Source of the DNA: Desmodesmus armatus
Lineage: Eukaryota; Chlorophyta; Chlorophyceae; Sphaeropleales; Scenedesmaceae
Length of the DNA stretch: 64,000 bases
Direction: 5' to 3'
Assembly (NCBI GenBank): GCA_007449985.2
Contig: VIIQ02000032.1
Coordinates: forward strand, 536,013-600,012
This document shows positions 23,983 to 37,000 of the stretch, piece after piece (the stretch's first letter is position 1; each line of letters opens with the position of its first letter). A program made the position numbers and the translations under genes. Under the pieces are notes generated by a model. It was not told the origin of the DNA, made no database searches, and saw only the letters and a list, made by a program, of their open reading frames with translations.

Positions 23983-24362
23983 AAATTGATCGCAGATGGG
24001 GTCAGTCAGCCTGTCAGCAAGGCCATAGCAAGTAAGCGGAACGAAGCAGGTACCCACAAGGGGGAAATTTCCCCCTTCAAAGCTGTTGCTTTGCCCATGG
24101 GCCTGCGGCCATTCCATCTATCTGCAGCTGTGTAGCCCATCACTTGGCTCGGCTGTGTCGTGCGGCAGCTTCTCAGCTGGCAGGCAACAGCATATGCAAC
24201 CTGCTGCTGACCTGCTGTTGTTTGTCTATCTGTCCTGATCGCACCACAGCTTCCCTTGCCTGACGGCAGGCTGGAGACACAACACAAACCCCTTGCACCA
24301 CCTGCAGCACATTGTAGGCAATTACATGTCACTACGTTGCACACAACAACCCCCTGCAAGCT

Positions 24363-27300
24363 TCAGCCGTTGGCAGCCAGCTCAGCCAGTGCCTGCACGC
24401 GTGCATCTATCTGCATGATCACGCCGTCATCTCGCCCGTACAGCCCTGTTGCCAACAGCTCTGCCTTCTCCTTCAGCAGCCGCCGCACCTCCTCCATGGG
24501 ACTGTGCACTGCTCCTGCTGCTGCTTTGGCACTGGCCCCTGCTGCTTCTGAATGAGATGCAGCAGCAGCGGGTGAGCCGCCGTTGCCCTGCACATGCTGC
24601 TGACCAGTCAGCCACTGATCCTGCTCAGGTGGGCCGCCAGCAGGAGCGCCGCCTGTACTGCAAGGAGGGTTGAGCATCTCCGCAATTGTTGCAGCTTCAG
24701 CTGCAGTCTCACGCGCGGAGCGTTCGGCTGCCAAGCGCAGCGCCTCTGTGCTGCTACTGCTGCACTCGCCATCACTGCTGCTGCTGCTTTGGCGCTGAGC
24801 AAAGTGCTGCTGCCTACGGCCATGGTAGTGTGGGGCTGGCTGGCGCTCAAACCCTTCAGTGTCGCCCGGCTGCCAGTGCTGGTTCTCTTTGTCTGCACGC
24901 AATAGCAGCAAACACAGCAGCCTCAAATCAGTATAGTTTACTTCCTGTATGGAAATCCATCCCTCCTCGCACCCCCTGCATGTGAATGGATTATGATGTG
25001 AGGGGTATGTGCTATTTGTCCTCACAAGCTGTGTACCAATTCAGCAGTGCCCCAGTCAAAAGCAATCCAACATTGGACCCCACCTTTCCTGCTCCTTGTC
25101 TTATGGCGCCGCTGCTGTTGTTCGTACTTGTAGCTGCTGCTCCTGCTGCTGTGACTCTGCGTGGGTGAAGCAGCAGCCGCTGCTGCTGCTGCAGCAGCCC
25201 GTGCCCTGCCTTCCCAGCCACCAAATGCACAGGCATCAGCATCAGCAGCCATTGCTGCTGTTCTGAGCTTGCCTAGCTCCTCCCGCAGTGTGGCCAGCTC
25301 GTTTTTGTGTGCAGCTGCCAGGGTATCCTGCTCTCGAGCCAGTGCTGCTGCCAGCTGCTCCTGTTGCTGCTGCATGACGGCTTGCTGCTGCTGGTGGTGG
25401 AGGGCTGCCACCTCACGTGCCAGCTGCTGTACCTGGGAGCGACAGGCGAAAGAGGGAGATCAGGAGGAGGGTGGGATTGCAACCCATGCTGCAGTGCATT
25501 GCTCTTCAACCACAGCTGTATAAGCCACCGTCTGTTGGTGGTGGACACATATCATCAAGACGATTGGCTACTTGTGCAGTCTTGTGTCGCGTCGACGTCC
25601 TCTGATGCCGGCGGTTGCAAGGGGTGCCTCCTCTCCCCGCCAGCTTAGTCCACGCGCCTGTGCAGCATCAGCACCACCTAGTCATCCCACCCCTGAAAAA
25701 CAGTGCGCCCACCCAGCCAATCTCCTCACCACCCACTGATTGGGCAGCTTTACAGCACATCAGCGTCCTCACCTGCTGTTTATATTTCTGCTTGAGCTTG
25801 AGTGCCGCCTGCAGCTTCGCCTCCCCTGCCTTCACGGCCTGCTGCGCTTCTGCCAGGTCAGCCTTGAGCTGTGTCTCAGGTGCGTTGCGCTGCGCCGCAA
25901 CATACTGCGTGAACTGCGCCTCGAGCGCTGCCGTGCGGGCTTCTGCTGCGTCACGCTGCTGCGCCGCTGCTGCTGTCCGCTCCCGCTCTATGCCAAGCTG
26001 GTGTTCACACTCAACCTGCAGGCAAAACGGTCACACCGCACACTCGTCAACCCTCTGTGCTCTGGGAGACCAGCTGGGCATTGGACAACGTACAAAGTCA
26101 GCACCAGACATGTCCAGACTAGCTTCACAGCCAACAGTGGTTCTCCACAGCACTCACAACCACAGTACACACATGTAGGACACAATCCTGCGCAAGGCTC
26201 ACGGGCCAGCTGGCACTCTTGATCCCAGTATGAACCCCAATGCAGCCTTACCTGCAGCCGCCGCACAGCCGCCTCTGCCTCAGTCATGCGTCCCGCTGCC
26301 TCCCGCTCCAACCCTGCCTTACGCAACCTCAGCTCCGCCTCGGCCGCAAGCAGGGCCCGCTCTCGTTCCTGCGTAGCCACCAGCAGCTCCCGTGTCTGCT
26401 GTTCGAGGGCTGCGTATTTGGCCTTCATGGCGGCGATCTCGGACTGCCGCTGGGCCTCACGTGCGCGCCAGGCGGCCTCGATGACGCCCATGCGCTGCTG
26501 CTCAAGCTCCTGCAGCTGCGCCCGGAAGCGAGCCTCCTCAGCCTACAGCAGTACAAGCAGCAGTCAAAGTAAAATGTCGTAAACACGTTTGATACAATAA
26601 CACAACCACCTTGTGAACTGTGTCCGCCTCTCATCTGTGGTAAGTCAGCTGCGCCCCAGCCCTCTGAAGCATGTGGTTCCTGCACATAAGCTTGCTGACA
26701 ACATCGTCCCTTTTTTGTTTAGGCAGGCGGAGCTGATGAGCTGCACTTGTTTACAGAGAGCGGTCTTTGCTGCTGGTTCCTGGGTTCCTACCTTGCGCCA
26801 GACTTCCAGCTCCCAAGCAACCAGGTACTCTGGCATCTGCCTGAAACCTTGAGCAGCGCCAGCTGCAGTTGCCGTATCTCCTGCAGCTGAAGGCTGCGGC
26901 ACACCCTGCTGCTGCGCTTGGTCCTGGCCCTGTGCAGTGTCAGCACTTGGTGCTGCCAGCGGGAGCCGTGCTGGCTGCTGCTGCTGCTGCTGGTGTGGTC
27001 GTTGCTTGCTGGGTGTGGCTGCAGGAGACGCTGTGGCTGCTGGTGTGCTTGCAGGGCCCCTCTCTTCCAGTGACATTACCACCCGCAGCAGCCCGACCTG
27101 CACAGAAACAATGCAACACACCGCACAGGCTTGCGGGCGGGTTTTGCATGCATGCATGCAGGTCCCCTGCCCATGCCCTGCGCTGTATGCTCGACTCCAA
27201 CCCGTGAAAACCTCCAGTATGCTTGCTGCTTCATCAAGCAGGGGGTTTGTGCATTTAGTTGGCAGGAACGCGATTCACACCTGCACTTTCTCCTCGTCAC

Positions 27301-30300
27301 CCACTGGTGCAGCCTGCTGCTGCTGCAGCCTGCCGCTGCTGCTGTTGCTGCCGGCTGCAGCCGTGCTGGCCCTGGTCATGAGCGCATAGACGGGTGCATA
27401 GCCATCCACCCAGCACTCCTGCAGCAGTGCTGACAGTGGGAGGCTCGCCACGCCCAGCAGCATGTCAGAGCGCAACCTACAGGGACAACAAGCAGCAGAC
27501 GGTGCGCTGACATCAATTGACTATACCAACACTGCGATGCAGCAGCTGCACACCCCATTGCCGGTTTGCGGGGATCTGTATGGTAGCTGTGCCGTCATGT
27601 GGGCATGGAGTCTCTGCGCGCCCAGGGGTCTGACGCACAGAATCAGGGGACAAAAATCCCAGGTGAGGGTGCACACATTATCAAGGTTGATTGCAGCTTG
27701 ACCCTGCCACATGGCGTACCTTTCTTTGTGCCAGACCTCCAGAGTAACTCGTGGCTCTGCCGCCAGCTGGCCTGCCAGGGCCATCACGCCACTCACGAAG
27801 GCCACACTGCCAGTGCCCCCCGGCAACGCACCCTGTCAGCACAGCCAGCAGAATGCAGGCACAGTATCAAGCGCAGCAATCATGACCCTTCCCGGTTCTT
27901 TGGCCTGGTAGCATCTCAATCAGCTGTGCAAAGACGGACCAACACGTGCTTGCAATTGACATCATGCAGGGCTGCTGCCGAGCCGAAGGTCGTTGGTTGA
28001 AGCATGATGCTGGGTGGCAGCTGCTGGGTGTGACCACTGACCTCGCTGCCACGTGCGATCTCCACAGCTGGCCTGGTCTTGAGTGGAGTCATGCGCGGCG
28101 GCAGCTTGGCACCACACTGCTGCACCAAGAACCCTGCGCGCAGCACCCAGCAGGTTTGTCAGCGCACACAAAATCACGCAGTGGCCGCATGCCATGCCAA
28201 GCACTGGCGCCCAATGATAGGCTCCCCAGGCTGTGACATGCAGATAAGCCTGCTGCAGAATGGAGCCGACTATAAGGTGCAGGAGCTCCTTCACAGGTAA
28301 CAACGCATGGTTGAGCAAAACTGAGCAACCCAAAAAGAAGTCAGAAGCTTGGAGGTGCTGCAAGCAGCATGCTATGGGACTGGCACTGGTTGCACCCCAT
28401 TCATAGCTTGGGTCAGATGCAGGGTAGCTGCTTGAGCATCCCATCCCTACATATCAGGCCAACATCTCTCACTGTGCTGCGGGACCAGTACCTGTGAGCT
28501 CCGTAGGTAGCCATGCTGTCACGTAGATTGAGCCCAGGGCCACTGGCAGCCGCCGGCCTGCTTGGAAGCTGCGCACATCCAAGGTCAGCACAAAGTCACG
28601 CAAGGGGTCGGGCACCGGCAAGGAGACCTCTGGTGCTGCTGCTGGCACCTCTGCTGCCTGCCCTGCTGCCGCTGCTGGGGCCTCTGCTGCTGGTAGCCTT
28701 TCAGCCGTCCTTGCCGCTGCTGGTGTGGCTGAGGGTGCAGCTGCTGGGGCCTGTTCAGCTGTTAGCTGCGCTGCTGCAGCGATACCTGTTGTAGTGCTGC
28801 TGCTGTCCTCTGCAACAGGGCCGGGAGCAGTTGGCAGCTGCACACTTTGCTTTTGCTGGAGCGCTGTGATCAGGCCTGCACCGCTGCTTGCTGCCTCTGG
28901 GGCTGCTTCCACCTCCAAGCTGACAGACTCCTGACCATCATCCAGTGCGACAGCTTCCAACGGCTGTGGTTGCTGTTGCGGCTGCTGCTTGTCCTGCATC
29001 TCCCCACCAAGCTGTATGTGGTCTGATAGTGTGTTGTACTGCTGCAGTTGTTGCTGCTGCGGTGCATCAGGCTGCTGCAGCTCCTGTGGGTACACAGCGG
29101 CCTGCTGCAGCTGCTGCTGCTGCTGCCGTCGCTGCGCAAAGCTTGGAAGCCGTGCCTCCACTTGTGCCAATGCATCTGCTGATGCTGATAGATGGATGCT
29201 GCTGCTGTTGCTGCTGGGTGTTGCAGCGGCCTCAACTGCTGTCCCACTGGGGTCTGCTGCTGCAGCCACTGCTGCTGCCTCAGCTGCAGCAGCGACGGCA
29301 GAGCTGCTGGATTCTGCTTGCAGCAGCTGCTGCTGCTGCTGGTTTTGCTCCTCCTGCAGCACAGCTTGCTCAGCATCTTCTGCAGTTACTGCAGCAGCGG
29401 GAGGTGTGCTGGCATCTGCAGCAACCTCTTGCACCAGCCGGCCCTCCTGCGCAATGGCCCCCGGCCACTGCTCAGCAACTGCCCCTGCTTCATGATGTGT
29501 GTACTGCTGCACATCAGCTGCTGCATACTCATCAGCATCACTGCCAGCAGCAGCTGCAGCAGGGTATGCAGCTGTGTCGGGGGCATACCCTGTTGCTGCT
29601 GCTGCCTCAGACTGCCTGCGAGAGATGCTGCCGGCTCTGGAAGGTCTGAGACTTGCGGCGGCAGAAGATCTCCGCCTCTTTGTGATCCCTGCCTGCTCAC
29701 TGGGCCCTGGGCCACCTGCCGTTGCTGTTGCTGTTGCCCCTGTGGATGTGGGAGCAGCATCTACTGCATCAGCAGGGTCGCTGTCTGTGCCCCTCCCGCT
29801 GCTGCTGGTGCTGCTTGGCTCTGTGCTGCCCCTGCTGCTGAGGCTTCCGCTGCTGTCGCTGTGCTGCATGATTAGCGGTGACTGGCGCTGTGTTGAGGAC
29901 AAGTGGCGCTCGTCTTGGAGGGAGTACACCACCCGTAGCTGGGGCGGGTCTGCAAGCTTGGTGGCGTTGAGCTGCAGCCAGAGCCCTGGTTGGCAGGATG
30001 TGGGGAAGCACCACAGCACAACCATGCATTTTAACCAGCTGCTGTGATTGATACTGACTGTACAGGGGTCGTGAACATGCTCATGCAGTGCATGCCTTGA
30101 GGCCCATGGTTGACAGGGTGAAGGCTGGCAAGAGAGGGGGCTGTGAAAGGGGTTTGGGCAGTGCAGCAGGGCTATGCAGAGTTTCAGTTGCTGCCCTCAC
30201 CATCAGGGTTGGACTTGTACTGCCCTTGCAGCTTGGCTGAGCGCAGGCTGATGACCAACCATCCCAGACAGGTCCCATCCTTCCTCAACACACTGATCTT

Positions 30301-30501
30301 GCAGTGGTTGGTGTTGCTGGTGGCTGATCGGAGCTCCTCCTTGCTGATAGACCATGTCAGGGTGCTGTTCCAAACGTGTTCCTGAGCTGCCACGCTGTAC
30401 TGCGTAGTTTTTGTGACGCCAGCAAAGGCAGCACAGCAGACCAGGACCTGGGTGTCTTGTCCAAAGCCCCGGCCATCAAGCACCTGGACCTTGAACAACA
30501 T
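24363..30501 (-). CDS. CEP120: CEP120/UNI2-like centriole protein (C2 domains plus coiled coil)
   Basis: Ten exons: 30201-30501, 28492-29985, 28042-28133, 27720-27832, 27281-27476, 26792-27097, 26252-26542, 25773-26015, 25084-25432, 24363-24892; 3915 nt, 1304 aa, all phases agree. CEP120 (UNI2 in Chlamydomonas) is needed for centriole elongation and basal-body maturation. Matches from knowledge of the family: an N-terminal C2 domain (VQVLDGRGF ... LTWSISKEEL ... LGWLVISLRSA), a second C2 domain (FVLTLDVRSF ... VTLEVWHKER, LRSDMLLGVASLPLSALL), the EYLVAWELEVWRK segment that opens the coiled coil, about 350 residues of Ala/Glu/Gln/Arg coiled coil, and the C-terminal motif LLKEKAELLATGLYGRDDGVIMQID, here given in two parts LLKEKAELLATGLYG and RDDGVIMQID. 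Between the two C2 domains lie about 430 residues of Ala/Gln/Ser-rich sequence where animal CEP120 has its middle C2 domain. The start is the ATG directly before the first C2 strand. Confidence 0.85.
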
Positions 30502-31096
30502 GAATGCTGTCCCGTAAGAGTGAGGAGAGCTACTTGATAGCTACTTGATCAGCATGGTGAGGATGGAAGAAGTTGGGGTTGTCTGCTGCTGTTGTTGAGG
30601 TGCGGGACTTGCAGTGTGATGTGATGACATGTAGAGCATGAGGTAAGTTCGGCATGCAGACAGTTCAATAATCTGGGTCAGGAAAGGAACTGGGTGGTGC
30701 TTGAATGGACCTCCTGGTGTGTCAGGATTTGTCAACCACCTGACAGCTGCAAGCAAAACGGAAACTAGCAGCACTAAGCACGGACGAGAAAGAAACTTGT
30801 CAAGTTTTCAAATCCATAGCACTATCACACGTTCAGAGTCATCGAGGCTCTTGGTGGTCTGCCTCACTGATCACAGCATCACAGCTCAGAGACAAAGCAG
30901 CCCTACAGTTAGACCTAGCTGCCTGGACAGCTCATACAGTCGTACATCAACCTTAATACCTGCATAGCAATCAGTGTCTTGATCAGCTGGGCATCAGCAC
31001 GCGCCTGCAGCAGGCGCACTCCCATGGATATGCTGCCCACCAGCCAACACCCATCCAGTCCCTGCTGTGCAGCACACGCATGAAGCACAGTCAGCC
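30502..31096. promoter_or_regulatory. Divergent intergenic promoter region (CEP120-like / GBP-like)
   Basis: 595 bp separate the two start codons, which point away from each other, so both 5' UTRs and promoters must be here or in unseen upstream exons. A minus-strand open frame (30541-30774) precedes the CEP120-like ATG; it may be an upstream ORF or chance. No TATA box is evident. Confidence 0.45.
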
Positions 31097-34000
31097 ATGA
31101 GCCAAGCCAGCACCAGCAGCAGAGGAGAGCCCTTGGAGTTGATCCACTACAACAGCAACACTGGCAAGTTCCAAGTGGGGCGTGAGGCTTTGTCTGTCCT
31201 CAAGACAATCAAGGGGCCTGTCAGTGTGGTGGCTGTCTGTGGCAGGGCACGTCAGGTGGGGCTGACTGCCTAATCTGGCAGCTGCTGTCGAAGGTCCCAA
31301 CTGCATGCCAGTTGTGCATCCATGTATACATGGCCAACAGTGCGCCATGTCTATGCAAGAGCCTGCAATCCTGTCTCGATCAGCTGACAGCCATGATTGA
31401 CAAGGCTGCAGCTTTGTAGCACATGATGTGGCAGAGGAGCCACCCCTGAATCCAGCCATGTCAGATCCTGCTTTTGTTGCTGACGTCCTTCCTGCGTCCA
31501 CTTGCATGCTCAGGGCAAAAGTTTCATCCTCAACCAGTTGCTCCAGACCACTGGAGGCTTCCAAATAGGCTCCACCACCAGGCCATGCACAAAGGGGCTG
31601 TGGATGTGGTCCACCCCACAACGCAAGCTGGATGAAGTTGGCAAAGAGTACCACATCGTAAGCAGAGCCGGACGTAGCAGCAGCAGCCAGCCACTCCTCC
31701 TGGCACATTCACGCATGGCACAACTCATGATGGCTGCTGCCGCAGCTGCTGCATCAGCTTGTTGTGTTCTGACGTTGAGTTGCAAGCTTGCTGAGTGGCA
31801 TGTGCCGCCACCGGTCGATGGCAGCCACAGCATGTGCTTGTGCCTGCGCTCATGTTTGTCCTGCAGGTGCTGCTGGATTCAGAGGGCATTGATGCATATG
31901 ACCAGGTGAGAGCACTCTCACACCTTCTCCATAGAATCTTTACCCAGAGCACAACATGAGATAACTGAGCCGTTCAGCGGGTGTTTGGCTATGCACAGCA
32001 GGCTAAGGGGTGCACATGCGGCCACAATCCAATCCTTGTTTGAGTGCCAGTCGCTGGGGCCACCAGTGGTGAGCATCCGCAGCTTTTTGCCCATCACACA
32101 CAGCAGCACGTCGGTGTGACTCGATTGACCCGAGAGACAGTTGCATGTTAGCTTCGACGCTCAGCAGTTGTTACCGGTTGGCCGCTACGCTGTGTGCTTG
32201 CTATCACCACTCTGCCCTGCCTGCCGTGTGTCCTGCAGACTGCACAGTACAGCACACAGATCTTCAGCCTGGCGGTGCTGCTGTCCAGCCTGTTTGTGTA
32301 CAACCAGATGGGAGGCATTGATGAGGCAGCACTTGACAGGTGCGCACACCATCTGCTACTAGCAGCAGCACCACCCCCGCCAGACCTTGACGCATAGCAT
32401 GAGCACATCTGGCAGCTTGCACGGATATGGTGAAACCTTCAGCTGCCCGGCGCGGTCTGCCCGCGCTGCCAGCCAGCGCAGTGTTGCAACGCAAAGAAAT
32501 GGCAACTCGCAGTGCCAGGGTGTTGGGGATTGCAGGCATGACCGGGGCAGCACTGACACCAGAAGGCAGCATGAACGCCGCCCTTGCTGAAGGCATGAGG
32601 GGCGTGAGTGATGATGCAAGCTTTGGTTCTGTGCCGCAAGCCCTTGTTGCCCTGTGCCTGCAGGCTGAGCCTTGTCACAGAGATGACCAAGCACATCAGA
32701 GTGCGCACAAACAGCAAGGCGGTGAGTCAACCTCCGCGCTTTGTAGTGTTGCCTTTGCATCCCCGTCTGGCAGCAAAGCACAATTGCCTATCACTGCGCA
32801 CAATCGCCTATCACTGCGCACACTTGCCTATCACTTGGCGGCTGCAACACAGTTGACTGCCAGATCTGAGCTGCCTTGCCACTTGCCAGTTGCTATACGT
32901 GTAATCTCGATCGCCCAACGATGCAGAGAGGATGGGTACTAATATACCATGTGCAACCCCCATGAGCAAACTGTGGTCGCTGGCTAGTGCTGGGGAGGGT
33001 TTCAGTCTTTCAAGGTTAGAATTAGTTTAGTAATCTGCCCGCAACCTTTTTCATGTGCTGTGCGCAGAGTGATGCTCGGGAGCTGTCAAGCTTCACTCCC
33101 TCCTTCTTATGGCTGCTGCGGGACTTCTACCTGCGGCTGGAGGACGAACAGGGGCGGCAGGTACAGCGGGTGCTTGGGAGGCGATGCGGCCTATGCGGGG
33201 GGAACAGCCTATGCGAGGCGCTGCCGTATAATTGCGGCATGCCCTCCACACCGCAATCAGCTGGGCTGCTTCCAACCATAACGTGTGCATATGCACGATT
33301 GCAACATGCAAGGAGGGCCATTAATTTCATTTGGCTCTTTGCTGACCAGCCAGTTTCTTTACGTGGCTCAGCTCAGACCATGTGCATCGTTGATGTTACT
33401 GCCTGCTGCAGTTCTCAGCACGGGACTACCTGGAAACAGCCTTGATGCCTGTAGGCGGGTCGGGTCCTGCCGTGGAGGCCAAGAACGCCATACGTTCATC
33501 AATCAAGAGCCTCTTTCCTGACAGGGACTGTGCCACACTGGTGCGGCCCATGCATGACGAGCAGGTGCGGTTCTTGCGAGGCGCTGTGTATGGTCGGGTC
33601 CTCTTCTGCTGGTCATTGTCGTGCCCCTGTGCGATGGGACTGTGCTTTCGTGGGTGGGCTGGTTTGCTTCACGGGTGGGCTGGTGTTGGGGGAAATGGCT
33701 CGTGCCTATGCAGTGAGCCCCTGGGGCTGTGCTGTTGCTGATGGCTGACCGTCCTGGGTAGACATCCTACTCTCAAGCCCAAGTGTTCTGCCGCCCTGTT
33801 GTGTGCCACCCAACCAGTCTGTGCAACAGTGTGGCTGTTGGCAGCCAGTGTGTGGCTTGCTGCCGTCACTGCTTGTTTGATTGAGCCAGCGACTCACTAT
33901 TTTAGGCATCAACCACGCATGTACACCGGCACCCCACCTGCCCATGTGTGCAACTTGCTGCAGGCGCTGGTGTCTTTGGACCAGATACCTCCTGAGCAGA

Positions 34001-37000
34001 TGCGGCCAGAGTTCAGGCAGGGCGTGGCCTCACTGCTGCAGCTCATCCTGGCAAAGGTGGGGTGGGAAGGCGCTGCGGCTGTTGCTATTTGCTTTTGCAG
34101 CTTTCCTGAACGCCTTGCAGCTGTTCACTGCTGCGCGTGCACGCGCAAGTGATAATCAAGGGAGCAGGATGCTGGCTGGGCAGCTGGTACTGCCAGCCTC
34201 ACTTCTGTGGTGCTTCAGGCGCCTCAGGGGCTGGTGGCTCGCACACAGGCTGGGTTCAACATACACAGGCTTGTTCAACGGAACAGGCTGGAAACAGGCT
34301 GGTTCAGCAAACACAATGTGGGTACAACAGACCCTGGACACTCACTGTTTGTGTCTGGGTTGTGGCTGCAGGCTCACCCTCGCTCGTATGGCTCCCTGGG
34401 CTTGATGACTGGGCCTCTGCTGGCTGGGCTCACATGTGCGTATGTGGACGCAATCAACGCTGGAGCCGTGCCAACCATCGCTACAGCGTGGCAGGTGTGG
34501 CTGCCTGTTAGGCTAATGCTGGGATGGGCAGTGGTGCACAGAGCACAGTACTCACCCAGTCCTTAGCTTGGGTCCGGCGCACACAGCCCAATTGTCATGC
34601 AGCAAAAGCCTTGTGCTGAACTTATACAACCCATGCAGTGCTGTGGTGTGCTGCTTGTTGTGTCTGTTTCAGGGTGTAGCGGAGGCGGAGTGCAGGCGGG
34701 CAGCAGAGGCAGCCGAAGCAGCATACACATCAACATTCAGTGAGGTGAGTGTTGCCGTCGCTGCCGGGCTGTTGACAGCGACTCCCCACCTGCCCACAGC
34801 GTCAGTGTCGCGGTAGCTGCCTGCTGCACACAAGTGCGGCACAGTGTCTGTGCTGTGCATCTCCGGTGCAAAACAACATTGGCTGTTGTTGCGCGTGAGG
34901 GGCTGTGCTGTGGGGTGTCAACATCCATGTCCTTGGCTACTGATGCACATGCAGGCCTGTGCTGTGTGGGTGTGTACACCCTAACCCTCAACTTTCATAA
35001 AAACGATGAAGCTTTCATTTGTGTCTTGCACTTGCAGCTTACCCCTTCAGAGGAGTCTGCACTGGACGCCGAGCACGTGCGGTGCTTGGCAGCAGCTGCC
35101 GCCGTGTTTGACGATGTCGCTGTCGGTGACACCACCATTCGCGCAGCACACCAGCACAAGTTCCAGGAGGCCTGCAAAGCAAGGTGTGTGCCGCGAGTCA
35201 CCATTGTCCACAATGTTGCCGGGTGCCAGACGTCCTGCAAACGTCCTGCTTATTGCTGTGCTGGTGAAGCTGCCCTTGTGTGTCAGCGACAGCCGAAGCA
35301 ATTGGCGCATCTCACGGCGATCAGTCCGAACATTGGACTCGCTCTTGGTGTTGTCTGGTCTGCTTCAACATGCCATGTTGCTGCATAAAGAAGTTGCAGG
35401 GAGGATGTGAAAGGGGGGAGGGGTTGCGGCGGGATAATGTGTTGGGTGGGGTGGGGTTTGAGAACGTGGATTGTGTGTGTCTTCCACAACGGGCTACCAG
35501 CGCTCACGCCACAAGGTGTGTGTATGTTGGGGAGCAGGCGTGCAGGGCAGAGTAACAGCGTAAAAGGCCCAAGCATTGCATTGGAAATGACCCAGTGTCT
35601 ACGTGTGCTGTCCTGCAGGTTCAAGCTGGTCCGTGCGCGCAAGCTAGCAGAGGCTGCTGCTGCTGTGAACGAGCTGCTGCTGCAGGCCAACACCTTGGTC
35701 AACACAGCACTGGCAGCACCAGACGCAACCGCTGCGCAGCTGAATGAGCTGGTCTCTCAGGTGTGTGGTGAGGCTTTATGCTTGGCAAGCAAACACGCTG
35801 CAAGGCTTGACTCCCCATGCGGACGTGTACACTTCCTCTCATGTTTGTACCTGTAGCCCTGTTGTGAATGGTTCGTGTGCTGAAAAATGCCAACGTATGA
35901 GGTTTTGCTGGCCTGCAGTTCATTGACAAGTATGTGTCAGCTGCTGCTGGGCCAGACAAGTGGAGCAAGCTGGTGGCATTCCTGCAGTCCACGTACACGC
36001 GCATCACAGCTGACCTTGTGAACAGGCAGCAAAACCAGGTGAGTCAACTGCTTGGATACGCCTGCCTGATCTTGGGCTTGTAGAGTACCAGGTGGTTAGC
36101 AGGCTGCCTGGGCGGCGTCACTGCTTGCCCAGGACATGCGTTGTGGCAAGACAAGCAACATCAAAAGGGGCTGTGCAAGTGCCTCTTGTGAGCACTCCCC
36201 ACCCCCACGCAGGCGCACACATACACTAACACATGCATGTGTGACAGCGTGTTGGAGGGTGTGCTCAACGGTGTGATCAACAGCCATCATGTGTGTGTGT
36301 GTGTCTGACTGTCATGCCCTGCAGACCAAATCGGACCTGTCACGCATGCTCAGCGAGCTAGCTGCCGCTCACAAGCAGGTCAACGCAGCCAACAAGCGGC
36401 TTGAGCAGGTGGGCTTGGCGGCTCATCAGCAACCATCAGCTCCATGGCAAGGTGTACTGTACCTGACCATTCATGGACTGTACACCACATGTCATATGGT
36501 GGATCTACCAGTGCATGTAGTCCACACCTTGTGGCCGTCAAGCTATGACACCAGCAAACTAGTACGAGGAAGCATTGTTGTTGACGGTGTGCTATGGCGG
36601 CAACCCAGCCCACCCCTTGCTGCACCCTCGTGGCGTCAACCCTGCTGCAACAGATGGAGGCGGAAGCAGCTGCTGCAGCACAGGTCCAGGCGGGGCTGCG
36701 GAAGCAGCTGTTGGAGCAGACGACAGAGCTGGCAGCAGCCAAGGTTGACGCAGAAAACAAAGCAGCACAGGTGGGCGGGCATGGTCATGGGGCTTCTCAG
36801 CGTACGTGCCACTTGGGCAGCAGTCTGCGAGCTGCCCTACAGTACTGTTCGGTACGCCAAGATACGGTACAGCACATTCGCTGAAGGCAGAGTCGTGTCC
36901 CTGGCAACAGACAGCAAGCCATCATCTGATGCAGGTGCCATCATGCAAAGCATGCAAGTTTTCGGCTCATCAGGGTACTTCATTTCAGAGCTCTCACCTG

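Larger units (their letters stand above)
20299..24362. other. Repeat-rich, gene-free block between the F-box/kelch and CEP120-like genes
   Basis: About 4 kb without a supportable gene. It holds inverted arms near both ends, a 102-bp GC-rich tandem repeat with inverted copies, two AT-rich islands, and C/G homopolymers near 21810 and 22150. The promoter of the F-box/kelch gene must lie in the first few hundred bases and the CEP120-like 3' UTR in the last ones. A TGTAA-type chlorophyte poly(A) signal (minus strand) is at 24322-24326, about 40 nt after the CEP120-like stop. Confidence 0.6.

Noticed and set aside
28945..29875. Long plus-strand open frames opposite CEP120 exon 2
   Set aside because: They are poly-Leu/Cys/Ala antisense shadows of the CAG-rich Gln/Ala coding exon.
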